64,000 nt of DNA from Streptomyces camponoticapitis (GTDB taxonomy: Bacteria; Actinomycetota; Actinomycetes; Streptomycetales; Streptomycetaceae): assembly GCF_014646115.1 (NCBI RefSeq), contig NZ_BMMV01000001.1, forward strand, positions 236,084 to 300,083, read 5' to 3'. This document shows positions 8,184 through 17,472 of the stretch, piece by piece; the first letter of the stretch is position 1; each line of letters opens with the position of its first letter. The notes beneath the pieces are model-generated. The model ran no database searches, had not been told where the DNA came from, and saw only the letters and a program-made list of their open reading frames with translations. Made by a program: the position numbers and the translations under genes.

Positions 8184-8870
8184 TCAGCCGACGGCCGGCG
8201 GAGCGGCCGGGGGCGGCTCGGGCAGGGACACGAAGACGTCGAAGTACATGCCGATGGCGATCAGCAGGCCGAGCGCGGCGAGCGAGATACCGGCCACGGC
8301 GAACGGGCGCACCCAGCTCTTGCGCTGCGGCAGACCGAGGGCCACCAGACCGACGATGAGCGCCAGTACCGCGAAGATTCCGTTGGTGAGCGCGATGGCG
8401 TGCCAGGCGTCGCCGTAGATCTCGGAGATCTGCTGCTTCGCCGTGCCCGTCTGGCCGAGGTCGATCTGGCCGACGAGCGTCTCGCGCTCGGAGATCACCT
8501 TGCCGGACCAGCTGCCGATGAGGCCGACGAGCGACAGCAGTACGGAGATGAGCGCCGCCGACGCCGCGGCGAGCCCGCCCGCGGGCGGCGGGGTGTACTC
8601 GCCGTCCAGCTCGTCGTCCAGGAGGTCCCCGTCCCCTCCGTCGTCCGCGGTGGTGCCGTCGGCGCGGTAGGCGCCGCCCTCGTCACCGGACGTGCTGTCC
8701 TTCACACCATCGGCGGCGCCCCCCTGAGGGCTCTCACCAGGCTCTTTGGCCAGGCTCGGGCCCGGCGCGTCGTTCTTCTCGGCAGCATCGGCAGCAGCCG
8801 GAACGGCGCGCTCCGCCTCGTTGTCGCCGCTGTGCTCAGCGGGATGTTCTGACTTGGTCGTGGGGTTCAT
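8184..8870 (-). CDS. Acidic-tailed integral membrane protein, function unknown (228 aa)
   Basis: Residues 1-95 are hydrophilic and rich in Asp, Glu, Gly and Ala (for example GDGDLLDDELDGEYTPPP) and probably cytoplasmic and disordered. Three hydrophobic segments follow: LAAASAALISVLLSLVGLIG, AIALTNGIFAVLALIVGLVA and FAVAGISLAALGLLIAIGMY. The C-terminus is short and Pro-rich. The start ATG at 8868-8870 was chosen because the frame further upstream overlaps the next gene's end region and has poor coding character. The gene has its own strong terminator. No catalytic motif is visible. It resembles many small Streptomyces membrane proteins of unknown role. Confidence 0.8.
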   Translation of the reverse strand: MNPTTKSEHPAEHSGDNEAERAVPAAADAAEKNDAPGPSLAKEPGESPQGGAADGVKDSTSGDEGGAYRADGTTADDGGDGDLLDDELDGEYTPPPAGGLAAASAALISVLLSLVGLIGSWSGKVISERETLVGQIDLGQTGTAKQQISEIYGDAWHAIALTNGIFAVLALIVGLVALGLPQRKSWVRPFAVAGISLAALGLLIAIGMYFDVFVSLPEPPPAAPPAVG

Positions 8871-8916
8871 GCGCCGCACGGTAGGCGGCCCGTATGAGAG
8901 ATCCATGAGAGTTTTC

Positions 8917-9480
8917 TCAAGGGGTGTTCCGTTGGCGCCCGGACCACTCCGGAGCGAGTAGGGACCAGATCTCGTTGTCCTGCCGAACCCCGTGGTGGAG
9001 GCTGCTCTCCCGCAGCACACCCTCGCGCCGCATGCCGAGCCGCTCGGCGGTCCTGATGCTCGCCACGTTGGCCGACGAGGCGACCCACTCGACGCGGTGG
9101 ATGCCGCGCCGTTCCACCGCCCAGTCGATGAGCACCCGCACCGCGCGGGTCACCAGTCCGCGCCCCGTCACCGCCGGTTCGAGCCAGCAGCCGACCTCGC
9201 AGGTGCCCTCCACCGCGTCGAAGAGCCGGAACATCACTCCGCCGACGAGGGTGTCGTGCAGCCAGATCCCGTAGATCCGTCCGCCGTCGGCGGCCTGGCT
9301 CTGGGCGTATCTGACGAGCATGGCCCGCGCCGATTCGAGGTCGACCACGACCTCCCCGAGCCGCACGTGCCGGTCCACGAACTCTCTGGCGCGGTCCATG
9401 TGCGCGAGGAACTCCTCGGCCTGCCACGGCTCCAGCGGTCTCAGTTCGGCCCCGTCGTCACCCAGTGATGTCGCGAACAT
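8917..9480 (-). CDS. GNAT acetyltransferase, RimJ/RimL type
   Basis: A 187-aa acetyl-CoA-dependent N-acetyltransferase. The family core is visible: EVGCWLEPAVTGRGLVTRAV contains the acetyl-CoA-binding loop, followed by HRVEWVASSANVASIRTAER, where the NxxS segment and LGMRREGVLRES are typical of RimJ/RimL enzymes that acetylate protein N-termini or small amines. The start ATG at 9478-9480 has an excellent ribosome site (GGAGGAG). It is followed by the acidic membrane protein on the same strand with a 46-base gap. The substrate is unknown. Confidence 0.88.
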   Translation of the reverse strand: MFATSLGDDGAELRPLEPWQAEEFLAHMDRAREFVDRHVRLGEVVVDLESARAMLVRYAQSQAADGGRIYGIWLHDTLVGGVMFRLFDAVEGTCEVGCWLEPAVTGRGLVTRAVRVLIDWAVERRGIHRVEWVASSANVASIRTAERLGMRREGVLRESSLHHGVRQDNEIWSLLAPEWSGRQRNTP

Positions 9481-9524
9481 CGCACTCCTCCGGTCCGGTC
9501 GGCTCAGCTCCCCGCGCGGCCGGT

Positions 9525-11783
9525 TCACCGCGGCATGCGCTCCGCGGGCTCCTCGCGCCGTGCGGGGATCTTCCCAGACGTACGACGGCGGTCCGCGGGC
9601 ACCTCGATGCTGATCCGCGGCAGCCAGCGGTCCAGCCGCCGGGGCAGCCACCAGTTGGCGCCGCCCAGCAGATGCATCAGGGCGGGCACGAGGAGCGTCC
9701 GGAGGACGAAGGCGTCCAGGGCGACGGCGGCCGCCAGCCCGACGCCGAACATCGCGATGACGCGGTCCCCGCTGAGGACGAAGGCGAGGAAGACCGAAAT
9801 CATGATCACGGCGGCCGAGTTGATCACCCGGCCGGTCTCGGCGAGGCCGACCCGTACGGCCCGTCTGTTGTCGCCGGTCGCCAGCCACTCCTCGTACATC
9901 CGGCTCACCAGGAAGACCTGGTAGTCCATGGAGAGGCCGAAGAGGACCGAGACCATGATCACGGGCAGGAACGGCTCGATCGGGCCGGAGCTGCCGAGGC
10001 CCAGGAGCTCGCTCCCCCATCCCCACTGGAAGATCGCGACGACGATCCCGAAGGACGAGGCGACGGCGGCGACGTTCATCACCGCCGCCTTCAGCGGTAT
10101 GCCGACGGAGCGGAAGGCGAGCAGAAGCAGCACAGAGCCGAGGGAGACGACGACTCCGACGAACAGGGGCAGTTTGCCGACGACGACCGCGGCGAAGTCG
10201 TCGTGGGCGGCGGTGACCCCGCCGACCGACACGTCCAGGGAGGTGCCCTCCTGCGCGCGGGGCAGCACCTCGTCACGGAGGTGGTCGACAAGGTCGCTGG
10301 TCTGCTTCGACTGGGGCGCCGACTTGGGGACCACGGCCAGCAGGGCCCTGTCGCCGCTGCCGCTGAAGACGATCGGTCCTACGGAGGCGACGTCCGCCGA
10401 CTCGCGCAGCGTGTCCGGCAGTTGGTCCATCGCGAGGCGGTCGTCGGCGCCGTCGAGTTCGGCGACGAGGGTCAGCGGGCCGTTGACGCCGGGGCCGAAG
10501 CCCTCGGCCAGCCGGTCGTACGCCTGCCGGGTGGTGCTGGACACCGGGTTGTTGCCCTGGTCCGAGGTGCCCAGATGGAGCGAGAACGTGGGCAGCGCGA
10601 GCACCAGCATCACGAGCACCGCCGCGCCGCCGAGCAGCCGGGGGTGGCGTTCGACGAAGACGGACCAGCGGGCGGCGAAGCCGGCCGGCGGGTCGGGCAG
10701 GGGACCGTGTTCGGCGAGCCGGGCGCGCTCGCGCCGGCTCAGCGCGCGCGTGCCGGTGTACGAGAGGAGCGCGGGCAGCAGCGTCACGGAGGCGGCGACC
10801 GTCAGCGCGACGGTGAGCGAGGCGGCGACCGCGACGCCGTTGAGGAAGTTGAGGCGCAGCACCAGCATGCCGAGCAGCGCGATACAGACGGTGGCCCCGG
10901 CGAAGACGACGGCGCGCCCCGTCGTGGCGACGGACTCGGTCGCGGCCTCGGTGACGGTCAGGCCCTGTTTGAGGCCCTTGCGGTGTCTGGTCACGAGGAA
11001 GAGCGCGTAGTCGATGCCGACGCCGAGTCCGACGAGCATGCCGAGCATGGGCGCGAAGTCGGCCACGGTCATGACGTGGCCGAGGAGCGCGATGCCCGCG
11101 TACGCCGTCCCGACCGACACCAGCGCGGTGGCGATGGGCAGCAGACTGGCCGCGAGCGACCCGAAGGCGAGGAAGAGGACCACGGCGGCTATCGCGACGC
11201 CCACGATCTCCGCCACATGCGCGGTGGTGCCTTCGGTGAGGGCGACGCCGCTGCCGCCGAGATCCACCTGGAGATCGTCGGTGGCCGCCTTCTTCGCCGT
11301 GTCGACGACGGCCTGGGCCTGGGCGGCCGGCATGTCGTCGACCTGCCGCTCGTAGTTCACGACGGCGAACGCGGTGCGGCCGTCCTCGCTGATCTGGCGG
11401 GCGCTCTCGCCCTCCTCCGGGCCGGGTGCCCGCTCGGGTGTCCCGGCGCCGCCGGTGACGGCGTACGGGCTCATCACGGAGGCCACTCCGGGCAGCCTGG
11501 CGATCTCACCGAGCGTGACGTCCATGCGCCGTTCGATGTCGCCCGCGCGGACGGAGCCCCGTTCGGTGTGCCAGACCACGGTGTCGCTGTCGCCGCCGCG
11601 CCCGGGGAAGCCGCTCTCCAGGAGGTCCACGGCGTGGCCGGCCTCGGTGCCGGGAGCGTCGAAGTCGTTGGAGTACGACGTCCCGGCGACGACGGCGCCG
11701 GTGGCGGTGGAGCCCAGGGCCAGGAGCCAGAGAAGGACGACCAGGAGCCGGTGCTTGACGCACCACCGCGCGACTGCTGCCAA
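9525..11783 (-). CDS. MMPL/RND-family transporter
   Basis: A 752-aa polytopic membrane protein of the MMPL family. The pattern is one N-terminal membrane segment, a large extracytoplasmic loop, a block of five to six membrane helices, then the same arrangement again (about 12 helices in all). Typical segments are GMLVGLGVGIDYALFLVTR and SVLFGLSMDYQVFLVSRMYE, each carrying the acidic residue used by RND proton relays. Family members export lipids, siderophores or drugs. The start is a TTG with AGGGGAG 7 bases upstream, and no better ATG or GTG exists nearby. The secreted phospholipase gene lies upstream on the same strand across a 128-bp gap, so co-transcription is possible. Confidence 0.9.
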   Translation of the reverse strand: MAAVARWCVKHRLLVVLLWLLALGSTATGAVVAGTSYSNDFDAPGTEAGHAVDLLESGFPGRGGDSDTVVWHTERGSVRAGDIERRMDVTLGEIARLPGVASVMSPYAVTGGAGTPERAPGPEEGESARQISEDGRTAFAVVNYERQVDDMPAAQAQAVVDTAKKAATDDLQVDLGGSGVALTEGTTAHVAEIVGVAIAAVVLFLAFGSLAASLLPIATALVSVGTAYAGIALLGHVMTVADFAPMLGMLVGLGVGIDYALFLVTRHRKGLKQGLTVTEAATESVATTGRAVVFAGATVCIALLGMLVLRLNFLNGVAVAASLTVALTVAASVTLLPALLSYTGTRALSRRERARLAEHGPLPDPPAGFAARWSVFVERHPRLLGGAAVLVMLVLALPTFSLHLGTSDQGNNPVSSTTRQAYDRLAEGFGPGVNGPLTLVAELDGADDRLAMDQLPDTLRESADVASVGPIVFSGSGDRALLAVVPKSAPQSKQTSDLVDHLRDEVLPRAQEGTSLDVSVGGVTAAHDDFAAVVVGKLPLFVGVVVSLGSVLLLLAFRSVGIPLKAAVMNVAAVASSFGIVVAIFQWGWGSELLGLGSSGPIEPFLPVIMVSVLFGLSMDYQVFLVSRMYEEWLATGDNRRAVRVGLAETGRVINSAAVIMISVFLAFVLSGDRVIAMFGVGLAAAVALDAFVLRTLLVPALMHLLGGANWWLPRRLDRWLPRISIEVPADRRRTSGKIPARREEPAERMPR

Positions 11784-11911
11784 CGGTCTGCTCCCCTGCG
11801 GTGGTCCGGAGAGCCAACTCTGACATCAAATCGTGATCGTTTGACCGTTTGGTGGGGTTCCTCACACGGTGGTGACCTGGCGTTCTCTCAGTAGGAGGCA
11901 AGAATTCCGGT

Positions 11912-14038
11912 TCAGCCGGAGACGCTTGGCTTCCCGTTCTCGATGTGACCCATGAGCCGTCGGCGGAAGCCCCGGCCCGCCATCACCTCGATGTCGTACC
12001 ACCCGTGCGCGTCGGCGGCCGAGTGCACGACATGCCGGCTGCGGCCCGGCTTGACCGTGAACTCGCGCTTCCAGTCGCCGAGATCGGCCTCGTCGGCGTA
12101 CCCGAGCGAACGCACCGTGAAGGTGACGGGCAGATCGCCCTCATTACGGAGGGTGAGATGCAGATCGCGGTCATGGTGGTCGAGGGAAGAGGAGAGCTCC
12201 GCGCCGCGGCCCGAGACGGGGCCGGCGAACTCGCGGCGGAATCCGTTGGGGCCGGTGATCGTGAACCGGTAGTCGTCACCGGTGAGGGGCACCGTCCACT
12301 GTGCCGTGCCCCTGACGTCCCGGTGCTGCGGGGCGTCGAACTCACCCGCGTACGGATAAAGCGCGAAGTGGGCGCTCGCCCGCCCCGTGTTGCGCAGTTC
12401 GAGCTGGAGGACCCGTGCCCCGGCGCGGCCGGCCAGCCTGCCGTGGGCGTCCGGCTGGTACGGCAGCGGCCGGGCGGGGCGCGTACCGGGCTCCTGCACC
12501 GGCATGCGCTGCACCGCCGGCGGCACCGGCCGCCAGCGCCCGGTGAACGGCGGGACCGGCCCGGGCTGCTCGACGTCCGGCTGCGGCCGGCCACGGCCGA
12601 AGTCGAAGGCAGAGGTCAGATCGCCGGTGACCGCGCGCCGCCAGGGTGTGATGTTGGGCTCCCGCACGCCCGTCCACTTCTCCAGGAAGCGGACGACCGA
12701 GGAGTGGTCGAAGACCTGCGAGCAGACGTAGCCGCCGACGGTCCAGGGCGAGACGACGAGCAGCGGCACACGGATACCGAGCCCCGTGGGGAGCCCCTCC
12801 CACCGCTCGTCCGGATCGTCCACGGGCGGCACGGGCGGCGGTACGTGGTCGAAGAAGCCGTCGTTCTCGTCATAGTTGATCAGTACGACCGTGTGCCGCC
12901 AGACGTCCGGGTGCGCGCCGAGGGCGTCGAGCACCTGGTAGACGAGGCCGGCGCTGGCGACCGGCGACGAGGCGCCGGGGTGCTCGGAGTCGACGGCGGA
13001 GGGCACCAGGTAGGACACCTCGGGCAGCCGCCCCGCGGCCACGTCGGCGCGGAACGCGGCGGCGAGGGTGCCGGACTCGACGCGCCGCAGGCCGCGTTCG
13101 AAGAGCGACCGCTCGTGGGCGGTGAGAGTCTCCACACCCTCTTCGAGGGCGTCGAGCAGCCGGGCCCGTACGGCGGGGTCGTCGGTGTCGCGCACCGCGG
13201 CGTAGAAGGCCTCCATGTACGTGAAGTCCGCGCCGCCCTCCAGCTCCCGCGCCTTGGCGAGCGCCTTGCGCGCGATCTTCTTGAAGGAGGTGAAGAACTC
13301 GATGTTGTTGTCGGTGAAGTTCTCCCACTCGGTGTACGTCTTCCAGCTCCGCCCGGCCTTCTCCAGCCGCTCGGCGTAGGTCGGCCAGTCGTAACCGGGA
13401 TGGGTGCCCTCGTCGTACGCGTCGTTGCCGACCGCCCGCCGCCCGTCCGCCTCGAAGCCGGTCCAGCCGCTCCAGAGGTGGTTGCGGTTGGGGCTGGTCG
13501 AGGTGTGGACCGACGAGTGGTAGGCGTCGCAGACGGTGAAGGTGTCGGCCAGCTCGTAGTGCAGCGGGATGTCGGCGCGGTCGTAGTACGCCATGGTCGC
13601 CGCGGTCTTGGCGGAGATCCAGCGGTCCATCCAGCCGTTGTTCCACGCCTTGGCGCCACCGCTCCAGGAGTGGTCGAGGTCGCCTATGTACTGAAGGTCC
13701 TTCTCTTGCGTCTCTGCGGCGTCGCGCACGGGGAAGGGCAGCACGGTGCCGGTGCCGGCCGTGCCCGGCTGCTCGAACACGGGGCGGCCGGTGGGCAGTT
13801 CCACCGCGTTGCGGTCCCCGAAGCCCCGTACGCCGCGCAGCGTGCCGAAGTAGTGGTCGAACGACCGGTTCTCCTGCATGAGCACCACGACATGACGCAC
13901 GGAGTCCAGTCCCCCGGCCGGCGCCTCGGCGGCGATGGCGGCGCGCAGGGACGGCGGCAGTACGGATCCCGCCGCGGCGGCACCGACGGCGCCACCTCCG
14001 AGTGCGAAGAGCCGTCGCCGTGAAATGTCCGTGGCCAA
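11912..14038 (-). CDS. Tat-secreted phospholipase C (phosphocholine-preferring family)
   Basis: A 708-aa exported phosphoesterase. A twin-arginine signal (SRRRLFALGG, residues 6-15) and an Ala-rich h-region occupy the first 35 residues. The phosphoesterase domain starts at about 46 with HVVVLMQENRSFDHYFGTL and carries SPNRNHLWSGW and LINYDENDGFFDH, all diagnostic of the PlcN/PlcH group and acid phosphatase AcpA. Two C-terminal DUF756 beta domains follow (about 525-610 and 620-700, the second ending near WYDIEVMAGRGFRRRLMGHI). The expected role is cleavage of phosphatidylcholine or sphingomyelin for phosphate scavenging. Whether a PhoP box is present upstream was not resolved. Confidence 0.92.
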   Translation of the reverse strand: MATDISRRRLFALGGGAVGAAAAGSVLPPSLRAAIAAEAPAGGLDSVRHVVVLMQENRSFDHYFGTLRGVRGFGDRNAVELPTGRPVFEQPGTAGTGTVLPFPVRDAAETQEKDLQYIGDLDHSWSGGAKAWNNGWMDRWISAKTAATMAYYDRADIPLHYELADTFTVCDAYHSSVHTSTSPNRNHLWSGWTGFEADGRRAVGNDAYDEGTHPGYDWPTYAERLEKAGRSWKTYTEWENFTDNNIEFFTSFKKIARKALAKARELEGGADFTYMEAFYAAVRDTDDPAVRARLLDALEEGVETLTAHERSLFERGLRRVESGTLAAAFRADVAAGRLPEVSYLVPSAVDSEHPGASSPVASAGLVYQVLDALGAHPDVWRHTVVLINYDENDGFFDHVPPPVPPVDDPDERWEGLPTGLGIRVPLLVVSPWTVGGYVCSQVFDHSSVVRFLEKWTGVREPNITPWRRAVTGDLTSAFDFGRGRPQPDVEQPGPVPPFTGRWRPVPPAVQRMPVQEPGTRPARPLPYQPDAHGRLAGRAGARVLQLELRNTGRASAHFALYPYAGEFDAPQHRDVRGTAQWTVPLTGDDYRFTITGPNGFRREFAGPVSGRGAELSSSLDHHDRDLHLTLRNEGDLPVTFTVRSLGYADEADLGDWKREFTVKPGRSRHVVHSAADAHGWYDIEVMAGRGFRRRLMGHIENGKPSVSG

Positions 14039-14340
14039 GAGATCCTCCCGAGTCAGGTGCTACGGCCGGAAGCTAGCCACCGCAGGTGGCGTCGGGAAGA
14101 CCCCGGGGCGGCCCGGCGATGAACGTCCGAGAGTGGCCGCGTCCGGACGGCGCCCGCGGGCGTGCCGGGCCGACATGCGTGCCGGTCCGACGGGTACGGC
14201 CGGATCCGTGGCGGTCGGACGCCGCGTGCCCCAAGCTGAACGGGTTCGGCGCCCGCCCCCTCCCCCTCGGGACCTCGCGGGCTCCGGACACGTGCGACCC
14301 ACGATGATGAACCCATGAAAACGACAGGGACAACCTGCCC
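14039..14340. other. Divergent intergenic region, no gene seen
   Basis: 302 bases between the phospholipase start (minus) and the NmrA-like start (plus). It should hold both promoters. Short open frames exist on both strands but have no ribosome sites or family features. I see no clear hairpin or repeat. Confidence 0.5.
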
Positions 14341-14958
14341 ATGAACGTCTCCGTGTTCGGCGCCACCGGGCGTACCGGACAAGCCTTCCTCACCTCCGCC
14401 GCACGCGCCGGACACAGCATCACCGCGCAGGTGCGCGAGCCGGCGCGGCTCGGATCAGCCCCCGTGGACCGGGTGGTGACCGGAAGCCCCTTCGACGAGA
14501 GCGCCGTGACCGAGGCCCTCACCGGCGCCGACGCCGCGGTGATCGCCTTCGGTCTCAAGGGCAACCGGACGACGCCGCTGTACTCGCGTGGCACCGAACT
14601 GATAGTGGAGGCGATGCGGAAACTGGCCGTACGGCGGCTGATCGTCGTCTCGGAGGCCGGATACGGGCCCCATGTCCGGGGCCTCTCGGGCCGTACCATC
14701 GCCGCGCTCTACCGCGCGACGGCGCGGCCCCTCCTGCGGGAGCGGGAGGCCCAGGACGCGGTGATCCTCACCAGCGGCCTCGACTGGACCGTCGTACGGT
14801 CCGGGGTGCTGCACCACGGGCCCGCGCGCGGCAACCGCCCGCGCTCCTTCACGCCGTACCGGGGCCTCGCGCCCCGTACGACCTACGCGGACCTCGCGGA
14901 CCTCCTCCTGGACACGCTGGACGACCCCGCGACGTACGGCCGGGACATCTACCCGTAG
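14341..14958 (+). CDS. NmrA-like/NAD(P)-binding Rossmann protein
   Basis: A 205-aa atypical short-chain dehydrogenase. It begins MNVSVFGATGRTGQAFL, with the glycine motif GATGRTG at residues 7-13 binding NAD(P). Segments GADAAVIAFG, RRLIVVSEAGYG and LDWTVVRSGVL are typical of NmrA-like and biliverdin-reductase-B-like proteins, which sense or use NADP(H) with small substrates. There is no classical YxxxK catalytic pair. The ATG chosen has only a weak ribosome site (ACAGGGA is rather distant). It is convergent with the TPR gene, with a 29-base gap. Confidence 0.82.
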   Translation: MNVSVFGATGRTGQAFLTSAARAGHSITAQVREPARLGSAPVDRVVTGSPFDESAVTEALTGADAAVIAFGLKGNRTTPLYSRGTELIVEAMRKLAVRRLIVVSEAGYGPHVRGLSGRTIAALYRATARPLLREREAQDAVILTSGLDWTVVRSGVLHHGPARGNRPRSFTPYRGLAPRTTYADLADLLLDTLDDPATYGRDIYP

Positions 14959-14970
14959 CCCCGCGGCGGG

Positions 14971-14998
14971 CGATCAGCTCCCCTCGATCAGCTCCCCT
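14971..14998. repeat. 14-bp tandem duplication at the TPR stop codon
   Basis: CGATCAGCTCCCCT occurs twice in direct succession (14971-14984 and 14985-14998). The second copy contains the TGA stop of the TPR gene (minus strand), and the first is its non-coding duplicate. Confidence 0.8.
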
Positions 14999-15500
14999 GC
15001 CCCACGATCTCGCGCAGGTCCTTGGCGTAGTGGCTGATCGCCCGCCGGTACGTCCGCACCCGGGAGTCCTCGCTGGTCGTGGAGAGCAACTCCAGCAGGA
15101 TCCGCATCGCTTCGTCGTGCTCCCCGGTGTTGAACAGCGCCATCGCGAGGAAGGTCCGCAGGGCGCCGTCGCCGGGGAACTCCGCCAGCCCGCCCCGCAG
15201 CGTCCCGACGGCCTCCTCGTAGCGGCCGAGGATCCGGAACGTGCTGCCGAGACCCACCAGCGCGCCGAGACGGTCCTCGTCCGACAGGTCAGTTCCGGCC
15301 AACGCGCGTTCGTAGTAGGCGACGGCCTCCGCCTCCAGACCGAGGGCGTCGTGTGTCCAGGCGGTCTGATACGCCACCTCGGCGTCGTCCGGGTGCCGGG
15401 CGGCGAGAGCCACCAGGCGCTCCCTGGCCTGCTCCGCCTGTCCCCGTGTGCGCAGGTCGACGGCTTCCGCCAGAAGGTCGTCCCTGCTGTCAGTCGTCAT
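14988..15500 (-). CDS. Tetratricopeptide repeat protein (170 aa)
   Basis: An all-helical protein of about four TPR units: AEQARERLVALAARHPDDAE, LGLEAEAVAYYERALAG, LGRYEEAVGTLRGGLAEFPG and TGEHDEAMRILLELL. No signal or membrane segment is present, so it is probably a cytoplasmic protein-protein scaffold. It resembles the tetratricopeptide proteins annotated next to many Streptomyces housekeeping genes. Its partner is unknown. A 14-bp direct duplication sits at its stop codon. Confidence 0.82.
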   Translation of the reverse strand: MTTDSRDDLLAEAVDLRTRGQAEQARERLVALAARHPDDAEVAYQTAWTHDALGLEAEAVAYYERALAGTDLSDEDRLGALVGLGSTFRILGRYEEAVGTLRGGLAEFPGDGALRTFLAMALFNTGEHDEAMRILLELLSTTSEDSRVRTYRRAISHYAKDLREIVGQGS

Positions 15501-15567
15501 GCGGGGATTGTCGCACCGGCCACGGACCGGGCGGTTCCCCGGCCCTGCCGTCCCCGCGCGGCGGCGT

Positions 15568-16032
15568 TCAGCGCTGGTACGGCCACACCAGCAGGACGGG
15601 GCACGGCGCGTGGTCGACCACGAAACGGGACTCCGGGCCGAGGCTGTGCGGGCCAGGCCTGTCGGGGTCTCCGTCGCGCGCGCAGATCAGCAGGTCCACG
15701 TCGGCCGCCGCGCGGACGACCTCCTCCTGAGGACGGCCGTGCCGGTCGAGCAGTTCGCAGGGCCGACCGAGCCGGTGCGCCGCCTTCTCAAGGAGGTCGG
15801 CGCCCACCACTCCGGCCAGCGCCTCCAGCCGGGCGCCGGGATCGCGCTCGGGCTCGTGGCCACGGCCGAGCAGCCCCGCGTAGGCGCGGTGCGCCTCTTC
15901 GACGATCCGGTCGTCGCCCACGTGCAGCAGGACGACATGGTCGTCGGGGGCCCGTTCGCGGGCGGCGTCGACGCAGGCGGGCCAGGTCGACGGACTGATC
16001 CAGACGAGGGCGGTTGTCTTCACGTCGGTCAC
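15568..16032 (-). CDS. Universal stress protein family protein
   Basis: A 154-aa single-domain UspA-like protein. It begins with a GTG whose TGA overlap couples it to the upstream permease gene (GTGA at 16029-16032). The C-terminal half shows the family signature: DVDLLICARDGD, then SLGPESRFVVDHAPCPVLLV, where the G(S) and final hydrophobic strand form the nucleotide-binding fold. The N-terminal strand TALVWISPSTWPACVDAARE is less canonical than most Usp proteins, and the DXGS-like start is absent. Co-translation with the ArsB-like permease suggests a regulatory or sensory domain split off from a transporter, as in some ion transporters with C-terminal Usp domains. That role is inference. Confidence 0.8.
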   Translation of the reverse strand: MTDVKTTALVWISPSTWPACVDAARERAPDDHVVLLHVGDDRIVEEAHRAYAGLLGRGHEPERDPGARLEALAGVVGADLLEKAAHRLGRPCELLDRHGRPQEEVVRAAADVDLLICARDGDPDRPGPHSLGPESRFVVDHAPCPVLLVWPYQR

Positions 16033-17276
16033 AACTGCAGGGTGCCCCACAGGGCAACGGTCGAAGCGATCAGCGTCGCGGGCACGGTGAGCAGACCGAG
16101 CCGGGTGAACTGCCCGAGCGAGGGCGCCGAGTCGTGTTCGTGCAGGACACGGCGCCAGAGGAGGGTGGCGAGGGAGCCGACGTACGTGAGGTTGGGCCCC
16201 AGATTCACCCCGATGAGCGCGGCGAGCACGGGGCCGGGGCCCGCGGGCGCGACGAGGGGCAGAAGGGCGAGGATCGCGGGCAGGTTGTTGATCAGATTGG
16301 CCAGGAGGGCGGCGACGCCCGCGATGGCGAGGAGCGTGCTGAGGGATTCGCCGGCCGGGAGGATCCGGCTGATGCCGGTGTCGAGGCCGTTGTCGACGAC
16401 GGCCTTGACGACGACGCCGAGCGCGAGCACGAAGAGGCAGAAGAGCGGCGACGCGGAGCGGAAGAGCGCGGGCAGTGTGGTGCGCCCGCGCCGTAGCGCG
16501 CGGGCGGCGAGCACCGCCGTACCGGCGAAGGCCGCCCAGAGCGGTTCGATGCCGACGAGTGAGGTGCCGGCGAACGCGAGGAGTGTCAGGCCGAGGACGA
16601 CGAGTGTGAAGGTCGGTACGGTGCGCGACTCGGCCTCCTTGGGAGGGTGCGCCCCGGCGGCCAGGTCGGTCGCGAAGAACCGGCGCAGGACGAGGTACTC
16701 GACGGCGATCGCGGCCAGCCACGGGAGCGCCATGAGCACGGCGAACCGGGTGAAGGAGAGACCGCTGGCGGTGAAGGCGAGGAGGTTGGTGAGGTTGGAG
16801 ACGGGGAGCAGGAGCGACGCGGAGTTCGCGAGGTGGGTGCAGGCGTAGACGTGCGGGCGGGGGTGGGCCCCGACGCGGCTCGCGGTCACGAACACGACGG
16901 GCGTGAGGAGGACGACCGTGGCGTCGAGGCTGAGTACGGCGGTGGTGACGGCGGCGACGCCGAACACGCCACCGAGCAGTCGCCGCGGATGCCCGCCGCA
17001 GAGACGGGCGACGAGGTCGCCGGCGGCCTGGAACAGACCGTCGTCGTCGCAGAGTTGGGCCAGTACGAGAATGGCGGCGAGGAACCCGACCACGGGCAGG
17101 AGGCTGTGCGTCTGGTCCCACGCGTCGGCGGGCGACACGGCGCCGAGTGCGACGACGAGTCCGGCGGCCGGGATGGCGACGATGGCTTCGGGCAGACCTC
17201 TCGGCCGCGCGACGGCGAAGGCGAGCACGCCGAGGAGCAACCCGACGGACACGATCTCGGCGGCGAGGCTGTTCAC
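16029..17276 (-). CDS. ArsB/SLC13-type anion permease
   Basis: A 415-aa membrane protein of the ion-transporter superfamily (ArsB/NhaD/CitM). About 11 hydrophobic segments cover its length. Characteristic features are LVLAQLCDDDGLFQAAGD near residue 75, the segment AVTTAVLSLDATVVLLTPVV, HLANSASLLLPVSNLTNLL, and in the second half LLANLINNLPAILALLPLV plus NLGPNLTYVGSLATLLWRR, the two repeated substrate-site hairpins. The family exports arsenite or antimonite or moves dicarboxylates. No arsR, arsC or arsA is nearby, so the arsenite assignment is uncertain. GTG start at 17274-17276. Confidence 0.85.
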   Translation of the reverse strand: MNSLAAEIVSVGLLLGVLAFAVARPRGLPEAIVAIPAAGLVVALGAVSPADAWDQTHSLLPVVGFLAAILVLAQLCDDDGLFQAAGDLVARLCGGHPRRLLGGVFGVAAVTTAVLSLDATVVLLTPVVFVTASRVGAHPRPHVYACTHLANSASLLLPVSNLTNLLAFTASGLSFTRFAVLMALPWLAAIAVEYLVLRRFFATDLAAGAHPPKEAESRTVPTFTLVVLGLTLLAFAGTSLVGIEPLWAAFAGTAVLAARALRRGRTTLPALFRSASPLFCLFVLALGVVVKAVVDNGLDTGISRILPAGESLSTLLAIAGVAALLANLINNLPAILALLPLVAPAGPGPVLAALIGVNLGPNLTYVGSLATLLWRRVLHEHDSAPSLGQFTRLGLLTVPATLIASTVALWGTLQL

Positions 17277-17472
17277 GGGCGGCGCCTGGGTGCTGGTGGG
17301 CGGACGGTAGGTTCACGGGGGCCGCGCACCACGCGCGACGCCCGCCAAACCTACGGCCCGCGTCCGGGTCCGGACCGCGACACCCCCGCCGTGCCGGTCA
17401 GGGGGCCCGGTGCTGTGGCCCGGTGCTGTGGCCCGGTGCCGTTGGCAGGGTCGCGCGGCTCGCGGCCGCGCT

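Noticed and set aside
16029..17276. Calling the ArsB-like permease an arsenite exporter
   Set aside because: No arsR, arsC or arsA nearby, and the superfamily also includes dicarboxylate and Na+/H+ transporters.
17401..17450. Tandem CCCGGTGCTGTGG repeat
   Set aside because: A short 2.5-copy repeat in a non-coding gap with no associated structure. Reported here only for completeness.
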